Shown: positions 9,410 through 19,433 of the stretch, one piece after another
Layout: each line of letters starts with the position of its first letter
How positions within the stretch are numbered: the first letter of the stretch is position 1
Assembly (NCBI GenBank): GCA_025362495.1
Contig: JANYGI010000229.1
Span: 1 to 64,000, forward strand
Source: Byssovorax sp.
GTDB taxonomy: Bacteria > Myxococcota_A > Polyangia > Polyangiales > Polyangiaceae
DNA: 64,000 bases
Reading direction: 5' to 3'
Notes under the pieces: model-generated
Seen by the model: only the letters and a program-made list of their open reading frames with translations
Told to the model about the DNA's origin: nothing
The model's database searches: none
Program-made: the position numbers and the translations under genes

Positions 9410-10654
9410 ATGCAAAAGAAACAAGCAGTCCGCGCGGTCGTCGCGCTCGTGGTCCTCGTCGGGGGCGGCTTCGCCGTCCGCTCGCGCTTCACGGGCGACG
9501 CCAAGGCGGCCACGACGAAAGACGCCGCGGCCGCCGCGGATCGCCCGGTCCCCGTCGTCGCCGCGCTCGTCGTCCAGGAAGACGTGCCGATCTACCTCGA
9601 CGGCCTCGGCAGCGTGGCCGCGTTCAACACGGTGACGGTGAAGCCGCAGGTCGACGGCAAGCTCGACAAGGTGATCTTCAAGGAAGGCCAGGACGTCAAG
9701 AAGGGCGATCTCCTTGCGGAGATCGATCCGCGCCCGTTCCTGAGCAAGCTCCACCAGGCCCAGGGCACGATGGCGCGCGACGTCGCCAGGGTCCGCGGCG
9801 ACAAGATCAGCCTCGACCGCTTCACGGCGCTCAAGGCCGAGGGCCTGGCGACCCAGCAGCAGGTCGACGATGCGCGGGCCTCGACCGATCAGGACACGGC
9901 CACGCTGAGCTCGGATCAGGCCCTGATCGAGGCCGCGCAGCTCGACGTGAGCTACGCGCGGATCACCTCGCCGATCGACGGCGTGACCGGCGTGCGCATC
10001 GTCGACGCCGGCAACGTGGTCCACGCCGCGGATCCCGCCGGGCTCGTCGTCATCGCCCAGATCGATCCGATCACGGTGCTCTTCACGCTCCCGCAGGACG
10101 AGCTCCCCGACCTCGCGAAGGAGATGACGGCGGGCACGCTCCACGTCGAGGCCCGCACCCGCGACGGAGCCACCAAGCTCGCCGACGGCGACCTCGCCCT
10201 CGTCGACAACCAGATCAACGCCACGACGGCGACGATCCGTTTGAAGGCTGTTTTCCCGAACAAAGATCGCTCGCTCTGGCCGAACCAGCTCGTCAAGGCG
10301 CGCCTGCTCCTGACGACGCGCAAGGGCGCCAGGGTGGTGCCGGCGTCGGTGATCCAGCGCGGCCCGCAGGGCACGTTCGCGTACGTGATCGGCGAGGGCG
10401 ACAAGGTCCTCGTGCGCCCCGTGGTGATCGAGACGACCGAGGGCGACAAGGTGCTCATCGCCTCGGGGCTCGAGGTCGGCGATCGCGTCGTGGTCGAGGG
10501 GCAGACGCAGCTCCGGCCGGGGGCGCGCGTGTCGGTGAAGCCGGCCGGCGGTGGGCCTGCGGGCAGCGCCGCGCCCATGGGAAGCGCCGCGCCGGCGGGC
10601 AGCGCCGCGCCTGGCGACGGCACGGCGGGGCGACGCGGCGGAGGCAACCGTTGA
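9410..10654 (+). CDS. mdtA: RND efflux periplasmic adaptor (membrane fusion protein), MdtA-like
   Basis: A 414-residue adaptor. It has an N-terminal membrane anchor ([14 protein letters not shown]), the lipoyl-like half-motif [18 protein letters not shown] followed by [12 protein letters not shown], an alpha-hairpin around residues 115-175, the partner lipoyl half [20 protein letters not shown] and a beta-barrel segment. The C-terminus is a low-complexity Gly/Ala/Pro tail with GSAAP repeats. ATG 9410 is chosen because the 33 extra residues of the longest frame precede the membrane anchor and look noncoding. It is the first gene of mdtABC; its TGA overlaps the TTG start of the next gene. No outer-membrane TolC-type gene is nearby, so one elsewhere must complete the pump. 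Confidence 0.93.
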   Translation: MQKKQAVRAVVALVVLVGGGFAVRSRFTGDAKAATTKDAAAAADRPVPVVAALVVQEDVPIYLDGLGSVAAFNTVTVKPQVDGKLDKVIFKEGQDVKKGDLLAEIDPRPFLSKLHQAQGTMARDVARVRGDKISLDRFTALKAEGLATQQQVDDARASTDQDTATLSSDQALIEAAQLDVSYARITSPIDGVTGVRIVDAGNVVHAADPAGLVVIAQIDPITVLFTLPQDELPDLAKEMTAGTLHVEARTRDGATKLADGDLALVDNQINATTATIRLKAVFPNKDRSLWPNQLVKARLLLTTRKGARVVPASVIQRGPQGTFAYVIGEGDKVLVRPVVIETTEGDKVLIASGLEVGDRVVVEGQTQLRPGARVSVKPAGGGPAGSAAPMGSAAPAGSAAPGDGTAGRRGGGNR

Positions 10655-13600
10655 ACGTCTCGGAGATCTTCATCCGTCGCCCGGTCGCGACGGCGCTGCT
10701 GATGGTCGGCCTCCTCCTCGCGGGGCTGATTGGCTACAAGAACCTGCCCGTCGCGGCTCTCCCGCAGGTCGACTACCCGACGATCCTCGTCTCGACGCAG
10801 CTCCCAGGCGCCAGCGCCGCGACGATGGCGTCGAGCGTGACGACGCCCCTCGAGCGGCAGTTCGGGCAGATGCCGTCGCTCGGGCAGATGACCTCGGTGT
10901 CGAGCTTCGGCAGCTCGCAGATCACGCTCCAGTTCAACCTCGATCGCAGCATCGACGCCGCCGAGCAAGACGTGCAGGCGGCGATCAACGCGGCGTCGAA
11001 CCTGCTGCCGCGCACCCTCCAGGCGCCGCCGACGTACAGCAAGAGCAACCCGGCCGACACGCCGATCCTCACGCTCAGCATCAGCTCCGACACCATCCCG
11101 CTCGATCAGGTCGACGACTACGCCGACTCGATCCTCGCGCAGAAAATCTCGCAAGTCTCGGGCGTCGGCCTGGTCACGCTCAACGGCGGGCAGAAGCCCG
11201 CGGTGCGCGTGCAGGTCGATCCCACGGTGATCGCCGGCCTCGGCCTCAGCCTCGAAGACGTGCGCGCCGCGGTGATCGCGTCGAACGTCAACCAGCCCAA
11301 GGGCAACCTCGACGGCGCGCGCCAGAGCTACATGATCGCCGCCGACGATCAGCTGACGCAAGCGTCAGCTTACCGCCCGCTCGTGATCGCCTACAAAAAT
11401 GGGGCTCCGGTGCGCCTCACCGACGTGGCGACCGTGAGCGACGGCGTGGAGAACGCGGCCCTCGCGGGCTGGGCCAACGGCAAGCGCGCGGTGATCCTCA
11501 ACGTGCAGCGCCAGCCCGGCGCCAACGTGATCGAGGTCGCCGATCGCGTGAAGGCCATCCTCCCGCAGCTCCAGACCGTGCTCCCCAGCAGCGTCGAAGT
11601 GAAGATCTTGACCGACCGCACCGAGACCGTGCGCGCCTCGGTGGAGGACGTCGAGTACACGCTCGGCCTGACGATCCTCCTCGTCGTGGCGGTGATCTTC
11701 GTCTTCCTCCGCGATCTGCGGGCGACGACGATCCCCGCGGTCGCCGTGCCGCTCTCGCTCATTGGCACCTTCGGCGTGATGTACCTGCTCGGGTACAGCC
11801 TCGACAACCTCTCGCTGATGGCCCTGACGATCTCCACCGGCTTCGTCGTCGACGACGCCATCGTGATGATCGAGAACATCGCCCGCTACATCGAGGAGGG
11901 CGAAGAGCCCTTCGAGGCCGCGCTCAAGGGCGCGAAGCAGATCGGCTTCACCATCATCTCGCTCACCGTCTCGCTGGTGGCGGTGCTGATCCCGCTGCTC
12001 TTCATGGGCGGCGTGATCGGGCGCCTCTTCCGCGAGTTCGCGGTCACGCTGGCCACGGCGATCGGCGTCTCCGCCGTGCTCTCGCTGACGCTGACGCCGA
12101 TGATGTGCGCCTACCTGTTGAAGCCCCAGGACAAGGCCAAGCAGGGGCGCCTCTACCAGCTCTCCGAGCGCGGGTTCGAGTGGATGGTCTCGTTCTACGA
12201 GCGCGGTCTGCGCTGGGTCCTCGCGCACCAGAAGATGACGCTGATCGCCACGCTCGCGACCGTGGCCCTCACCGGGCTGCTCGCCGTGGTGGTCCCCAAG
12301 GGCTTCTTCCCGCAGCAGGACACGGGGCAGCTCATCGGCGTCACCGAGGCCGCGCCCGACATCTCGTTCGCGCGGATGATGGATCGCCAGCAGGCCATCG
12401 CCGACGTGGTCCTGAAGGATCCCGACGTGGCCACGGTGGCCTCGTTCATCGGCGCCGACGGGACCAACTCCACGCTCAACAGCGGGCGCCTCTCCATCGC
12501 GCTCAAGCCCCGCGCCGAGCGCCGCGCCAGCGCCTCCGAGATCGTGGCGCGCCTCCAGCCGAAGCTGGCGCAGGTCGACGGGATCACCCTGTATTTGCAG
12601 GCCGTTCAGGATCTCCAGATCGACAGCCGCGCGAGCCGCACCCAGTTCCAGTACACGCTCGAAGACGCCGACGCCGACGAGCTCCGCACCTGGGCGCCGC
12701 GCGTGCTCGACGAGCTGAAGAAGCTCCCCGAGCTCACCGACGCCGCCGGCGATCAGCAGGCCGGCGGCCTGCAGATGAGCCTCACCATCGATCGCGACAC
12801 CGCCGCGCGCCTCGGCGTCGCCCCGCAGGCCATCGACGACACGCTCTACGACGCCTTCGGACAGCGGCAGATCTCCACGATCTTCACCCAGCTCAACCTC
12901 TACCGCGTCATCCTCGAGATCAAGCCCGAGCTTTCGCAGAGCCCCGACGCGCTCCGGCTCATCTACGTGAAATCGCAGACCGGCGTGCAGGTCCCACTCT
13001 CGGCGTTCACCACGTTCTCGCGCGTGCTCTCGCCGCTCTCGATCAGCCACCAGGGCCAGTTCCCCGCGGTCACGCTCTCGTTCAACACCGCGACCGGCGT
13101 CTCGCTCGGTACGGCCGTCGACGCCGTGCACGCGGCCGAGGCCCGCGTCGGCCTACCGCCCGGCGTCCACGCCGCGTTCCAGGGCACGGCGCAGGCCTTC
13201 AGCGACTCGCTCGCGAGCGAGCCGATCCTCATTCTCGCGGCGCTCCTCGTCGTCTACATCGTCCTCGGCGTGCTCTACGAGAGCTACATCCACCCGATCA
13301 CCATCCTCTCCACGCTCCCCTCCGCCGGCGTCGGCGCGCTCCTCGCGCTGATGATCTGCGGCACCGAGTTCAGCATCATTGCCCTGATCGGGATCATCCT
13401 GCTCATCGGCATCGTGAAGAAGAACGCGATCATGATGATCGACTTCGCCCTCGAGGCGGAGCGCGATCAGGGCATGACGCCGCTCGACGCGATCCGCGAG
13501 GCGTGCCTGCTGCGCTTCCGCCCGATCATGATGACGACCCTGGCCGCGCTGCTCGGCGGCCTCCCGCTCGCGCTCGGCAGCGGCACGGGCTCGGAGCTGC

Positions 13601-13803
13601 GGCGCCCGCTCGGCATCGCCATCGTCGGCGGCCTGATCATCTCGCAGATGCTCACGCTCTACACGACACCCGTGATCTACCTCTACATGGTCCGCCTCGG
13701 CGCGCGCTTCGGCAAGAAGAAGGACGCCACGCACGACGGCGCGAAGCACCCGCCCGGCGGCCACGATCTCGCGCTGAAGCCCGCGGCCGGGCACGGCGCA
13801 TGA
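10651..13803 (+). CDS. mdtB: RND efflux inner-membrane transporter, MdtB-like
   Basis: A 1050-residue RND permease of the AcrB/MdtB class that drives drug efflux with the proton gradient. It begins [14 protein letters not shown] (first helix), and has the porter-domain sequence [18 protein letters not shown] and the transmembrane-4 proton-relay region [19 protein letters not shown] with the two essential Asp. It ends in the second transmembrane block with [14 protein letters not shown]. The start is TTG at 10651, which overlaps the adaptor TGA; no ATG/GTG fits as well, because FIRRP must lie within the first ~10 residues. It overlaps mdtC by ATGA. In characterised systems MdtB and MdtC form a heterotrimer. 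Confidence 0.94.
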   Translation: MNVSEIFIRRPVATALLMVGLLLAGLIGYKNLPVAALPQVDYPTILVSTQLPGASAATMASSVTTPLERQFGQMPSLGQMTSVSSFGSSQITLQFNLDRSIDAAEQDVQAAINAASNLLPRTLQAPPTYSKSNPADTPILTLSISSDTIPLDQVDDYADSILAQKISQVSGVGLVTLNGGQKPAVRVQVDPTVIAGLGLSLEDVRAAVIASNVNQPKGNLDGARQSYMIAADDQLTQASAYRPLVIAYKNGAPVRLTDVATVSDGVENAALAGWANGKRAVILNVQRQPGANVIEVADRVKAILPQLQTVLPSSVEVKILTDRTETVRASVEDVEYTLGLTILLVVAVIFVFLRDLRATTIPAVAVPLSLIGTFGVMYLLGYSLDNLSLMALTISTGFVVDDAIVMIENIARYIEEGEEPFEAALKGAKQIGFTIISLTVSLVAVLIPLLFMGGVIGRLFREFAVTLATAIGVSAVLSLTLTPMMCAYLLKPQDKAKQGRLYQLSERGFEWMVSFYERGLRWVLAHQKMTLIATLATVALTGLLAVVVPKGFFPQQDTGQLIGVTEAAPDISFARMMDRQQAIADVVLKDPDVATVASFIGADGTNSTLNSGRLSIALKPRAERRASASEIVARLQPKLAQVDGITLYLQAVQDLQIDSRASRTQFQYTLEDADADELRTWAPRVLDELKKLPELTDAAGDQQAGGLQMSLTIDRDTAARLGVAPQAIDDTLYDAFGQRQISTIFTQLNLYRVILEIKPELSQSPDALRLIYVKSQTGVQVPLSAFTTFSRVLSPLSISHQGQFPAVTLSFNTATGVSLGTAVDAVHAAEARVGLPPGVHAAFQGTAQAFSDSLASEPILILAALLVVYIVLGVLYESYIHPITILSTLPSAGVGALLALMICGTEFSIIALIGIILLIGIVKKNAIMMIDFALEAERDQGMTPLDAIREACLLRFRPIMMTTLAALLGGLPLALGSGTGSELRRPLGIAIVGGLIISQMLTLYTTPVIYLYMVRLGARFGKKKDATHDGAKHPPGGHDLALKPAAGHGA

Positions 13804-16800
13804 GCTTCTCCGAACCCTTCATTCGCCGGCCGATCGCCACCTCGCTCCTGGCCGCGGCCATCCTGCTCGCGGGCATCGCGGCGTACTTTCGATTGCCGGT
13901 ATCGCCTCTGCCCGCCGTCGATTTTCCCACCATCTCGGTCTCCGCGGGGCTCCCCGGCGCCAGCCCCGAGACGATGGCGTCGGCCGTCGCGACCCCGCTC
14001 GAGCGGCGCTTCGGCCGCATCGCCGGCGTCACCGAGATCACCTCGGTCAGCTCCGTCGGCTCGACCAGCCTCACGCTCCAGTTCGATCTCGATCGCAACG
14101 TCGAGGCCGCCGCGCGCGACGTGCAGGCGGCGATCAACGCGGCCGGCGGCGAGCTTCCGGGCAACCTCCCGTCGCGCCCCAACTACCGCAAGGTCAACCC
14201 GGCCGACTCGCCGATCCTCATCCTCTCGCTCACCTCGGAGACGCTCCAGCTCGCGCAGATCTTCGACACCGCCAACAGCGTGCTCGCCCAGCGCATCGCC
14301 CAGGTCGAGGGCGTCGGGCAGGTCTTCGTCGGCGGCGGGCAGCAACCGGCGGTGCGCGTCGACGTCGATCCCGGCGCGCTCGCGGGCCTCGGCCTCGGCC
14401 TCGAAGACGTCCGCACCGCGCTGAGCGAGACCACCGTCAACCTGCCCAAGGGCAGCATCGGCGGGGCGGCGCAGTCGTCGGTGATCGCCGCCAACGATCA
14501 GCTCTTCGGCGCCGCGTCCTACAAGGATCTGATCATCTCGTACAAGAGCGGCGCGGCCGTGCGCCTCGCCGACGTCGCCCGCGTCACCGACGACGTCGAG
14601 AACAACCGCCTCGCCGCCTGGGCCGACAAGGACCGCGCCGTCCTGATGATCGTCCGCCGCCAGCCCGGCGCGAACATCCTCTCCACCATCCGCCGGATCG
14701 AGGCCATCCTGCCCGAGCTCGGCCGATCGATGTCGCCGTCGATCAAGCTCCAGGTCACCCTCGATCGCGCCCAGACCATCCGCGCCTCGGTGCAAGACGT
14801 CGAGCAGAGCCTGGCGATCAGCGTCGCCCTCGTCGTCCTCGTCGTGTTCCTCTTCCTGCGCAGCGCGCGCGCCACGCTGATCCCCAGCGTCGCCGTCCCG
14901 ATCTCGCTCGTGGCGACGTTCGGCGTGATGTACCTGCTCGGCTACAGCCTCGACAACCTCTCGCTGATGGCCCTGACCATCTCGACCGGCTTCGTCGTCG
15001 ACGACGCCATCGTCGTCACCGAGAACGTCACGCGCTTCATCGAGCTCGGCGATCCGCCGCTCGAAGCGGCGCTGAAGGGGGCCAAGCAGATCGGCTTCAC
15101 CATCGTCTCGATCACGGTCTCGCTGCTCGCGGTGTTCATCCCGCTGCTGCTCATGGGCGGGATCATCGGCCGCCTCTTCCGCGAGTTCGCCGTCACCCTC
15201 AGCGTGGCCATCGCAGTCTCCGCGCTGGTGTCGCTCACGCTCACGCCGATGATGTGCTCGCGCCTGCTCAAGCACGAGCCCGTGGAGAGCCGGGGCCGCT
15301 TCTACCGGGTCTCGGAGCGGGTCTTCCAGGCGATGGTGCGGCTCTACGGGCGCGGCCTCGACTGGGTCCTCGTCCACCGCAAGATCACCCTCGCGGTCCT
15401 CGGCGCCACGCTCGCGCTGACGATCGGCCTCTTCATCTTCATCCCCAAGGGCCTCTTTCCGCAGCAGGACACGGGGTTTCTCACCGGCTTCAGCGAGGCC
15501 TCGCAAGACGTCTCGTTCGCGGGGATGAAGGCTGGCCAGGAGCGGCTCAACGCCATCGTCCGCGCCGATCCCGCCGTCGCTCACATGGTCTCGTTCATCG
15601 GCGCCGGCGGCGGATCCACCGGCAACACCGGCGTGATGTTCGTCGAGCTGAAGCCGATCGAGCAGCGCAAGACCAGCGCCGACGCCGTCATCGCGCGCCT
15701 CCGCCCGCAGCTCGGGCAGATCCCCGGCATCGTGCTCTACCTGCAATCAGCGCAGGACGTCCGCATCGGCGGCCGCGCCTCGCGCACGCAGTACCAGTAC
15801 ACCCTGGAGGACGCGAACCTCGACGAGCTCCGCGCCTGGGCGCCCCGCGTCCTCGACGCGATGAAGAAGCTGCCCGAGCTCAAGGACACCGCCAGCGATC
15901 TCCAGACCGGCGGCCTCCAGCTCAACCTCAGCATCGATCGCGACACGGCCGCTCGCCTCGGCGTGACGCCGCAGGCCATCGACGACGCGCTCTACGACGC
16001 CTTCGGCCAGCGCCAGGTCGCGACCACGTTCACCGAGCTCAACCAGTACCGCGTCATCCTCGAAATCAAGCCCGAGGCCGCGAAGAACCCCGATTCGCTG
16101 GATCAGATCTTCGTCAAATCGCAGTCCGGCGCGCAGGTCGCGCTCTCGACCTTCACGAAGTTCGCGCCGGGCATCGCGCCGCTGGCCATCACCCATCAAG
16201 GCCAGTTCCCCGCGGTGACGCTCTCGTTCAACACCGCGCCCGACATCTCGCTCGGCCAGGCCGTCGACGCCGTCCACGCAGCCGAGCAGCGCATCGGCCT
16301 GCCGGCCAGCGTCCACGCCGAGTTCCAGGGCACGGCGCAGGCCTTCAGCGCCTCGCTTTCCAGCCAGCCGATGCTGATCGGGGCCGCGCTCCTCGCCGTC
16401 TACATCGTCCTCGGGGTCCTCTACGAGAGCCTCATTCACCCGATCACGATCCTCTCGACGCTCCCCTCGGCCGGCGTCGGCGCGCTCCTCGCGCTGCTCG
16501 CCTCGGGCACCGATTTCAGCATCATCGCCCTGATCGGGATCATCCTCCTCATCGGCATCGTGAAGAAGAACGCGATCATGATGGTCGACTTCGCCCTCGA
16601 AGCGGAGCGCGATCGCGGCTTCGGCCCGCTCGAGGCCATCCGCGAGTCGTGCTTGCTGCGCTTCCGCCCGATCATGATGACGACGCTCGCCGCGCTGCTC
16701 GGCGGGCTCCCGCTGGCGCTGGGGCAGGGGACTGGCGCCGAGCTGCGTCGGCCGCTCGGCATCGCGATCGTCGGAGGCCTCCTGATCTCGCAGATGCTCA

Positions 16801-16907
16801 CGCTCTACACGACGCCGGTCATCTACCTCGCGCTCCATCGCTTCTCGAAGAGCAAGGATCACACGGCGCGCGCGACGGCCCCCGCCTCCGAGCTCCACGC
16901 CGCCTGA
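13800..16907 (+). CDS. mdtC: RND efflux inner-membrane transporter, MdtC-like
   Basis: A 1035-residue RND permease similar in layout to the gene before it: FIRRPIATSLLAA at the N-terminus, LPGASPETMASAVATPLE in the porter domain, [19 protein letters not shown] carrying the two relay Asp residues in helix 4, and [14 protein letters not shown] in helix 10. The ATG at 13800 overlaps the mdtB stop codon as ATGA, so the pair is translationally coupled and expected in near-equal amounts, as for the MdtB/MdtC heterotrimer. A 9-bp terminator-like hairpin follows 58 bases after the stop codon. Confidence 0.94.
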   Translation: MSFSEPFIRRPIATSLLAAAILLAGIAAYFRLPVSPLPAVDFPTISVSAGLPGASPETMASAVATPLERRFGRIAGVTEITSVSSVGSTSLTLQFDLDRNVEAAARDVQAAINAAGGELPGNLPSRPNYRKVNPADSPILILSLTSETLQLAQIFDTANSVLAQRIAQVEGVGQVFVGGGQQPAVRVDVDPGALAGLGLGLEDVRTALSETTVNLPKGSIGGAAQSSVIAANDQLFGAASYKDLIISYKSGAAVRLADVARVTDDVENNRLAAWADKDRAVLMIVRRQPGANILSTIRRIEAILPELGRSMSPSIKLQVTLDRAQTIRASVQDVEQSLAISVALVVLVVFLFLRSARATLIPSVAVPISLVATFGVMYLLGYSLDNLSLMALTISTGFVVDDAIVVTENVTRFIELGDPPLEAALKGAKQIGFTIVSITVSLLAVFIPLLLMGGIIGRLFREFAVTLSVAIAVSALVSLTLTPMMCSRLLKHEPVESRGRFYRVSERVFQAMVRLYGRGLDWVLVHRKITLAVLGATLALTIGLFIFIPKGLFPQQDTGFLTGFSEASQDVSFAGMKAGQERLNAIVRADPAVAHMVSFIGAGGGSTGNTGVMFVELKPIEQRKTSADAVIARLRPQLGQIPGIVLYLQSAQDVRIGGRASRTQYQYTLEDANLDELRAWAPRVLDAMKKLPELKDTASDLQTGGLQLNLSIDRDTAARLGVTPQAIDDALYDAFGQRQVATTFTELNQYRVILEIKPEAAKNPDSLDQIFVKSQSGAQVALSTFTKFAPGIAPLAITHQGQFPAVTLSFNTAPDISLGQAVDAVHAAEQRIGLPASVHAEFQGTAQAFSASLSSQPMLIGAALLAVYIVLGVLYESLIHPITILSTLPSAGVGALLALLASGTDFSIIALIGIILLIGIVKKNAIMMVDFALEAERDRGFGPLEAIRESCLLRFRPIMMTTLAALLGGLPLALGQGTGAELRRPLGIAIVGGLLISQMLTLYTTPVIYLALHRFSKSKDHTARATAPASELHAA

Positions 16908-16964
16908 GGCCTGCGCGTCAGCGACTGTTGCGCGCGCGAACAGCGTCGAGCGCGGTCGATCCGG

Positions 16965-16992
16965 CCGGCGTCAGCAAGGCCAGTGACGCCGG
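16965..16992 (+). terminator. Terminator-like hairpin after the mdtABC operon
   Basis: CCGGCGTCA at 16965-16973 pairs perfectly with TGACGCCGG at 16984-16992 across a 10-base loop. No run of T follows, as is common in very GC-rich genomes. The rest of 16908-17101 shows no gene. Confidence 0.5.
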
Positions 16993-17101
16993 AAAGAAGC
17001 GATGGATTGTCGGGGGGAGTGGTGCGATGGAGCCGGCAGAGTGCCAGTCCGGGTTCGAACGCGACGCGCGCTTGGTGGCGCCGACGTCGCGAGAGGCTGC
17101 C

Positions 17102-17515
17102 TCAGTAGGGCGGCATCGTGGTGCCGCCGTCGGGCTTCGGCGCCGGGCAGATCGACTGCGAGGCGACATAGCAAAACCCGCTCGGCGCATCGCAGCAGTT
17201 GATGCCCGTCTGGGCAGCAGGGCAGCTGTTCTGGCAATCCGAATCCGCGTTGCACTTCGGCACGCAGACGCCGCCGCCATCGGGCTGGCCGGAGCCCGTG
17301 GTGTTCGATCCGGTGGTATTCGAGCCCGTGGTATTCGAGCCCGCGCTGACTCCACCGGTGCCACCGGAGCCCGCCGTCGTCGGGTCCGGCGTGCCTGACG
17401 TTGCCGCCGAGCCCCCCGTGTCGAACGGGGTGGTTTCGGTGCCCGACGCACAGGCCGCGATGAGGCCGCCGGTTGCGAGGACGAGGGCGAGTACCTTGAC
17501 GCTGGCGTACTTCAC
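17102..17515 (-). CDS. Cys-rich lipoprotein with GSNTT repeats
   Basis: A 137-residue secreted lipoprotein: signal peptide MKYASVKVLALVLATGGLIA, lipobox ending at Cys22 (AAC), a Gly/Ser/Thr linker with three GSNTT repeats encoded by a 15-bp tandem DNA repeat, and a Cys-rich C-terminal module (CVPKCNADSDCQNSCP then CCDAPSGFCYV). This plan is common among myxobacterial surface lipoproteins; no enzymatic motif is seen and its function is unknown. It is transcribed divergently from the membrane protein gene at 17630. Confidence 0.85.
   Translation of the reverse strand: MKYASVKVLALVLATGGLIAACASGTETTPFDTGGSAATSGTPDPTTAGSGGTGGVSAGSNTTGSNTTGSNTTGSGQPDGGGVCVPKCNADSDCQNSCPAAQTGINCCDAPSGFCYVASQSICPAPKPDGGTTMPPY
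17295..17339. repeat. 15-bp tandem repeat, three copies
   Basis: Units at 17295-17309, 17310-17324 and 17325-17339 share the pattern CCSGTGGTRTTCGAK. They lie within the lipoprotein gene and encode GSNTT on the minus strand; copy number could vary between strains without shifting the frame. Confidence 0.8.
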
Positions 17516-17616
17516 AGGATTGTGATGAGGCTACGCGAGTGCCCGGCTTTCTACAATCCCGATTCGAGGCCTCTCGAAGATGATCGCCAGGGCTCTGCCT
17601 CCGCTACCGTTCGGGC

Positions 17617-17622
17617 GGGAGA
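17617..17622 (+). promoter_or_regulatory. Ribosome binding site supporting a TTG start at 17630
   Basis: GGGAGA is seven bases before an in-frame TTG at 17630. The upstream in-frame ATGs at 17522/17525 would leave only six bases between two divergent genes, and the 36 codons between have ordinary third positions (about 60% G+C by eye) unlike the rest of the gene, so that stretch reads as promoter. Confidence 0.5.
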
Positions 17623-17629
17623 TTCCACT

Positions 17630-19417
17630 TTGATTGCGCACGACGAGGCCGAGCCGGCCGCAAACGCTCCTCCTTCGACGCCTGCTACTGCGTTGACGCG
17701 CCGCCGCAACTGGCTGGCGCTCGGGCTGCTCGTCCTCGCCGGAGCGATCGTTTTCCTGCCCGCGCTGCGCTCGCCGTTCCTCTTCGACGACTACCTCCAT
17801 GCGGCGATGATCAACGGCACGTTCCCCGCGCACCGGGGCCCGTTCGATCTGTACAACTTCGTCAACGACGCGGACCGCGCCGTGCTGATCGAGCGCGGGA
17901 TGCTCCCGTGGTGGTCGCACCCGCACCTGGTGATCCGCTTCTTTCGCCCGCTCTCCAGCGGCCTGATCTGGGCCGAGCACCACGTCTTCGGCGACGCCCC
18001 CGTCCCGCTCCATCTCCACTCGTTCCTCTGGTGGGTAGCGGCCGTCCTCGCGGCGCGGGCGCTCTTCCGGCGCCTCTTCTCGGAGCGCGTCGCCTGGATC
18101 GCCACGGTGATCTTCGCGCTCGCGCCCTGCCACGCGCTCCCGCTGGCGTGGCTCGCCAACCGGGAAGCGCTGGTGTCGCTCACGTTCGGCGCGCTCGGCC
18201 TCGGCGCCTACGTGCGCTGGCGCGAAGAGCGGGCGTTGCTCGACGGCGGCTTCGCGGCGGCGCTGTTCGGGCTCTCGCTCCTCGGCGGCGAGTACGGCAT
18301 CTCGCTCGGCGGCTACATCGTCGCGTTCGAGATGTTCCGGCGCCGCGAGGCGATTGCGTCGCGCCTCGTCGGTCTCCTCGCGTTCGTCGGGCCGACGGCG
18401 GCGTACCTCGTCGCCCGCACTCTGCGCCACTACGGCACCATCGGATCGGGCTTCTACTCCGATCCTTTTCGCGAGCCGGCCACGTTCCTCCGCACCGCGC
18501 CGCGCCGCCTCGTGATGCTGCTCGCCGACGCCTGGTTCTCGCTCGACAACGAGACGCTCACGGCCACCACGCCGAGCTGGGCGCTGGCCGCAGGCGCCGT
18601 CGTCGCGGTGGCGATCCTCTTCGTTCCCGTGCGGCGCCTGCTCGCCGATCTCGCCGAGGGCGAGCGCCACTCCGCGCGCTTCCTGCTCCTCGGATCGGTG
18701 CTGGCGCTCGCGCCGGTGCTGGCCGTCGTCCCCTCGCCGCGGCTCCTCGGCGCGAGCCTCCTCGGCGTGGCCCCGATCGTGGCGTTGATGCTCGATCGAG
18801 CCTGGTTTTACCGGGAGATCCCGCGGCGGAGCGGTCACGCCGAGCTCACGGGGCTCGCCGCGCTGCTGCTCGGGTTCTCGCACCTCGTCCACGCGCCGAT
18901 GACCTCGTGGCTCTCGGTCCGCAACTTCCGCAACGCGGCGATGGCCTTCGCCGATCACGCGGCCGATCTCCGCTCGCGCCTCGCCGATCCCGCCCGCGCC
19001 GAGCTGGTGATCACCCGGGGCATGGACGGCGCGTTCTTCGTCCCGTTCGCGCTCGATCACCTGGGCGCGCTCCCGGCCCGGTGGCGCGTCCTCGGTCAGC
19101 CCGAGCACGCGCTCGCCCTGCGCCGCGGCCCGCGCACGCTCGACATCGTCGTGCCGCCGGATCAGGCCGTCTTCCGGCGCGGCCACGGGAACCTGTTCCG
19201 CAACGAGGACCTGACGATGGCCGTGGGCGACCAGTTCGACGTCCCCGGGATGCACGTCACGGTGCTCGAGATGGGCAGCGAGGGCCCGCGCACGGTGCGC
19301 TTCCAGTTCGATCGCGACCTCGAGGCCGCGCCCCTCGCGTGGATCACCGAGCGCTACGACGGCTTCCCCGACGCGCCGCCCCCGAAGATGGGCTTCGGCG
19401 CGACCTACGATCCGTAG
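17630..19417 (+). CDS. Polytopic membrane protein, GT-C glycosyltransferase-like
   Basis: About 595 residues with roughly ten hydrophobic helices in the first 400 (for example WLALGLLVLAGAIVFLPAL and ALAAGAVVAVAILFVP). SPFLFDDYLHAAM, just after the first helix, resembles the acidic loop-1 motif of GT-C glycosyltransferases, followed by FFRPLSSGLIWAEH. The C-terminal ~150 residues are soluble. Such proteins transfer sugars from lipid carriers, but the donor and acceptor cannot be inferred and the family call is tentative. The start at TTG 17630 is supported by GGGAGA and by a change in codon composition; ATG 17522 or 17525 is the alternative. It converges on an acyltransferase gene with only 16 bases between their stop codons, so the pair could modify the same surface polymer. 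Confidence 0.75.
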   Translation: MIAHDEAEPAANAPPSTPATALTRRRNWLALGLLVLAGAIVFLPALRSPFLFDDYLHAAMINGTFPAHRGPFDLYNFVNDADRAVLIERGMLPWWSHPHLVIRFFRPLSSGLIWAEHHVFGDAPVPLHLHSFLWWVAAVLAARALFRRLFSERVAWIATVIFALAPCHALPLAWLANREALVSLTFGALGLGAYVRWREERALLDGGFAAALFGLSLLGGEYGISLGGYIVAFEMFRRREAIASRLVGLLAFVGPTAAYLVARTLRHYGTIGSGFYSDPFREPATFLRTAPRRLVMLLADAWFSLDNETLTATTPSWALAAGAVVAVAILFVPVRRLLADLAEGERHSARFLLLGSVLALAPVLAVVPSPRLLGASLLGVAPIVALMLDRAWFYREIPRRSGHAELTGLAALLLGFSHLVHAPMTSWLSVRNFRNAAMAFADHAADLRSRLADPARAELVITRGMDGAFFVPFALDHLGALPARWRVLGQPEHALALRRGPRTLDIVVPPDQAVFRRGHGNLFRNEDLTMAVGDQFDVPGMHVTVLEMGSEGPRTVRFQFDRDLEAAPLAWITERYDGFPDAPPPKMGFGATYDP

Positions 19418-19433
19418 CGATCGCGGGGAGAGC

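Noticed and set aside
8938-10650. Extension of mdtB by some 570 codons upstream
   Set aside because: The upstream part is out of phase with the real adaptor gene and would bury the first transmembrane helix.
17040-17080. GGTTCGAA sequence resembling a tRNA T-loop
   Set aside because: The five bases on either side do not pair on either strand and no anticodon arm or acceptor stem could be built.
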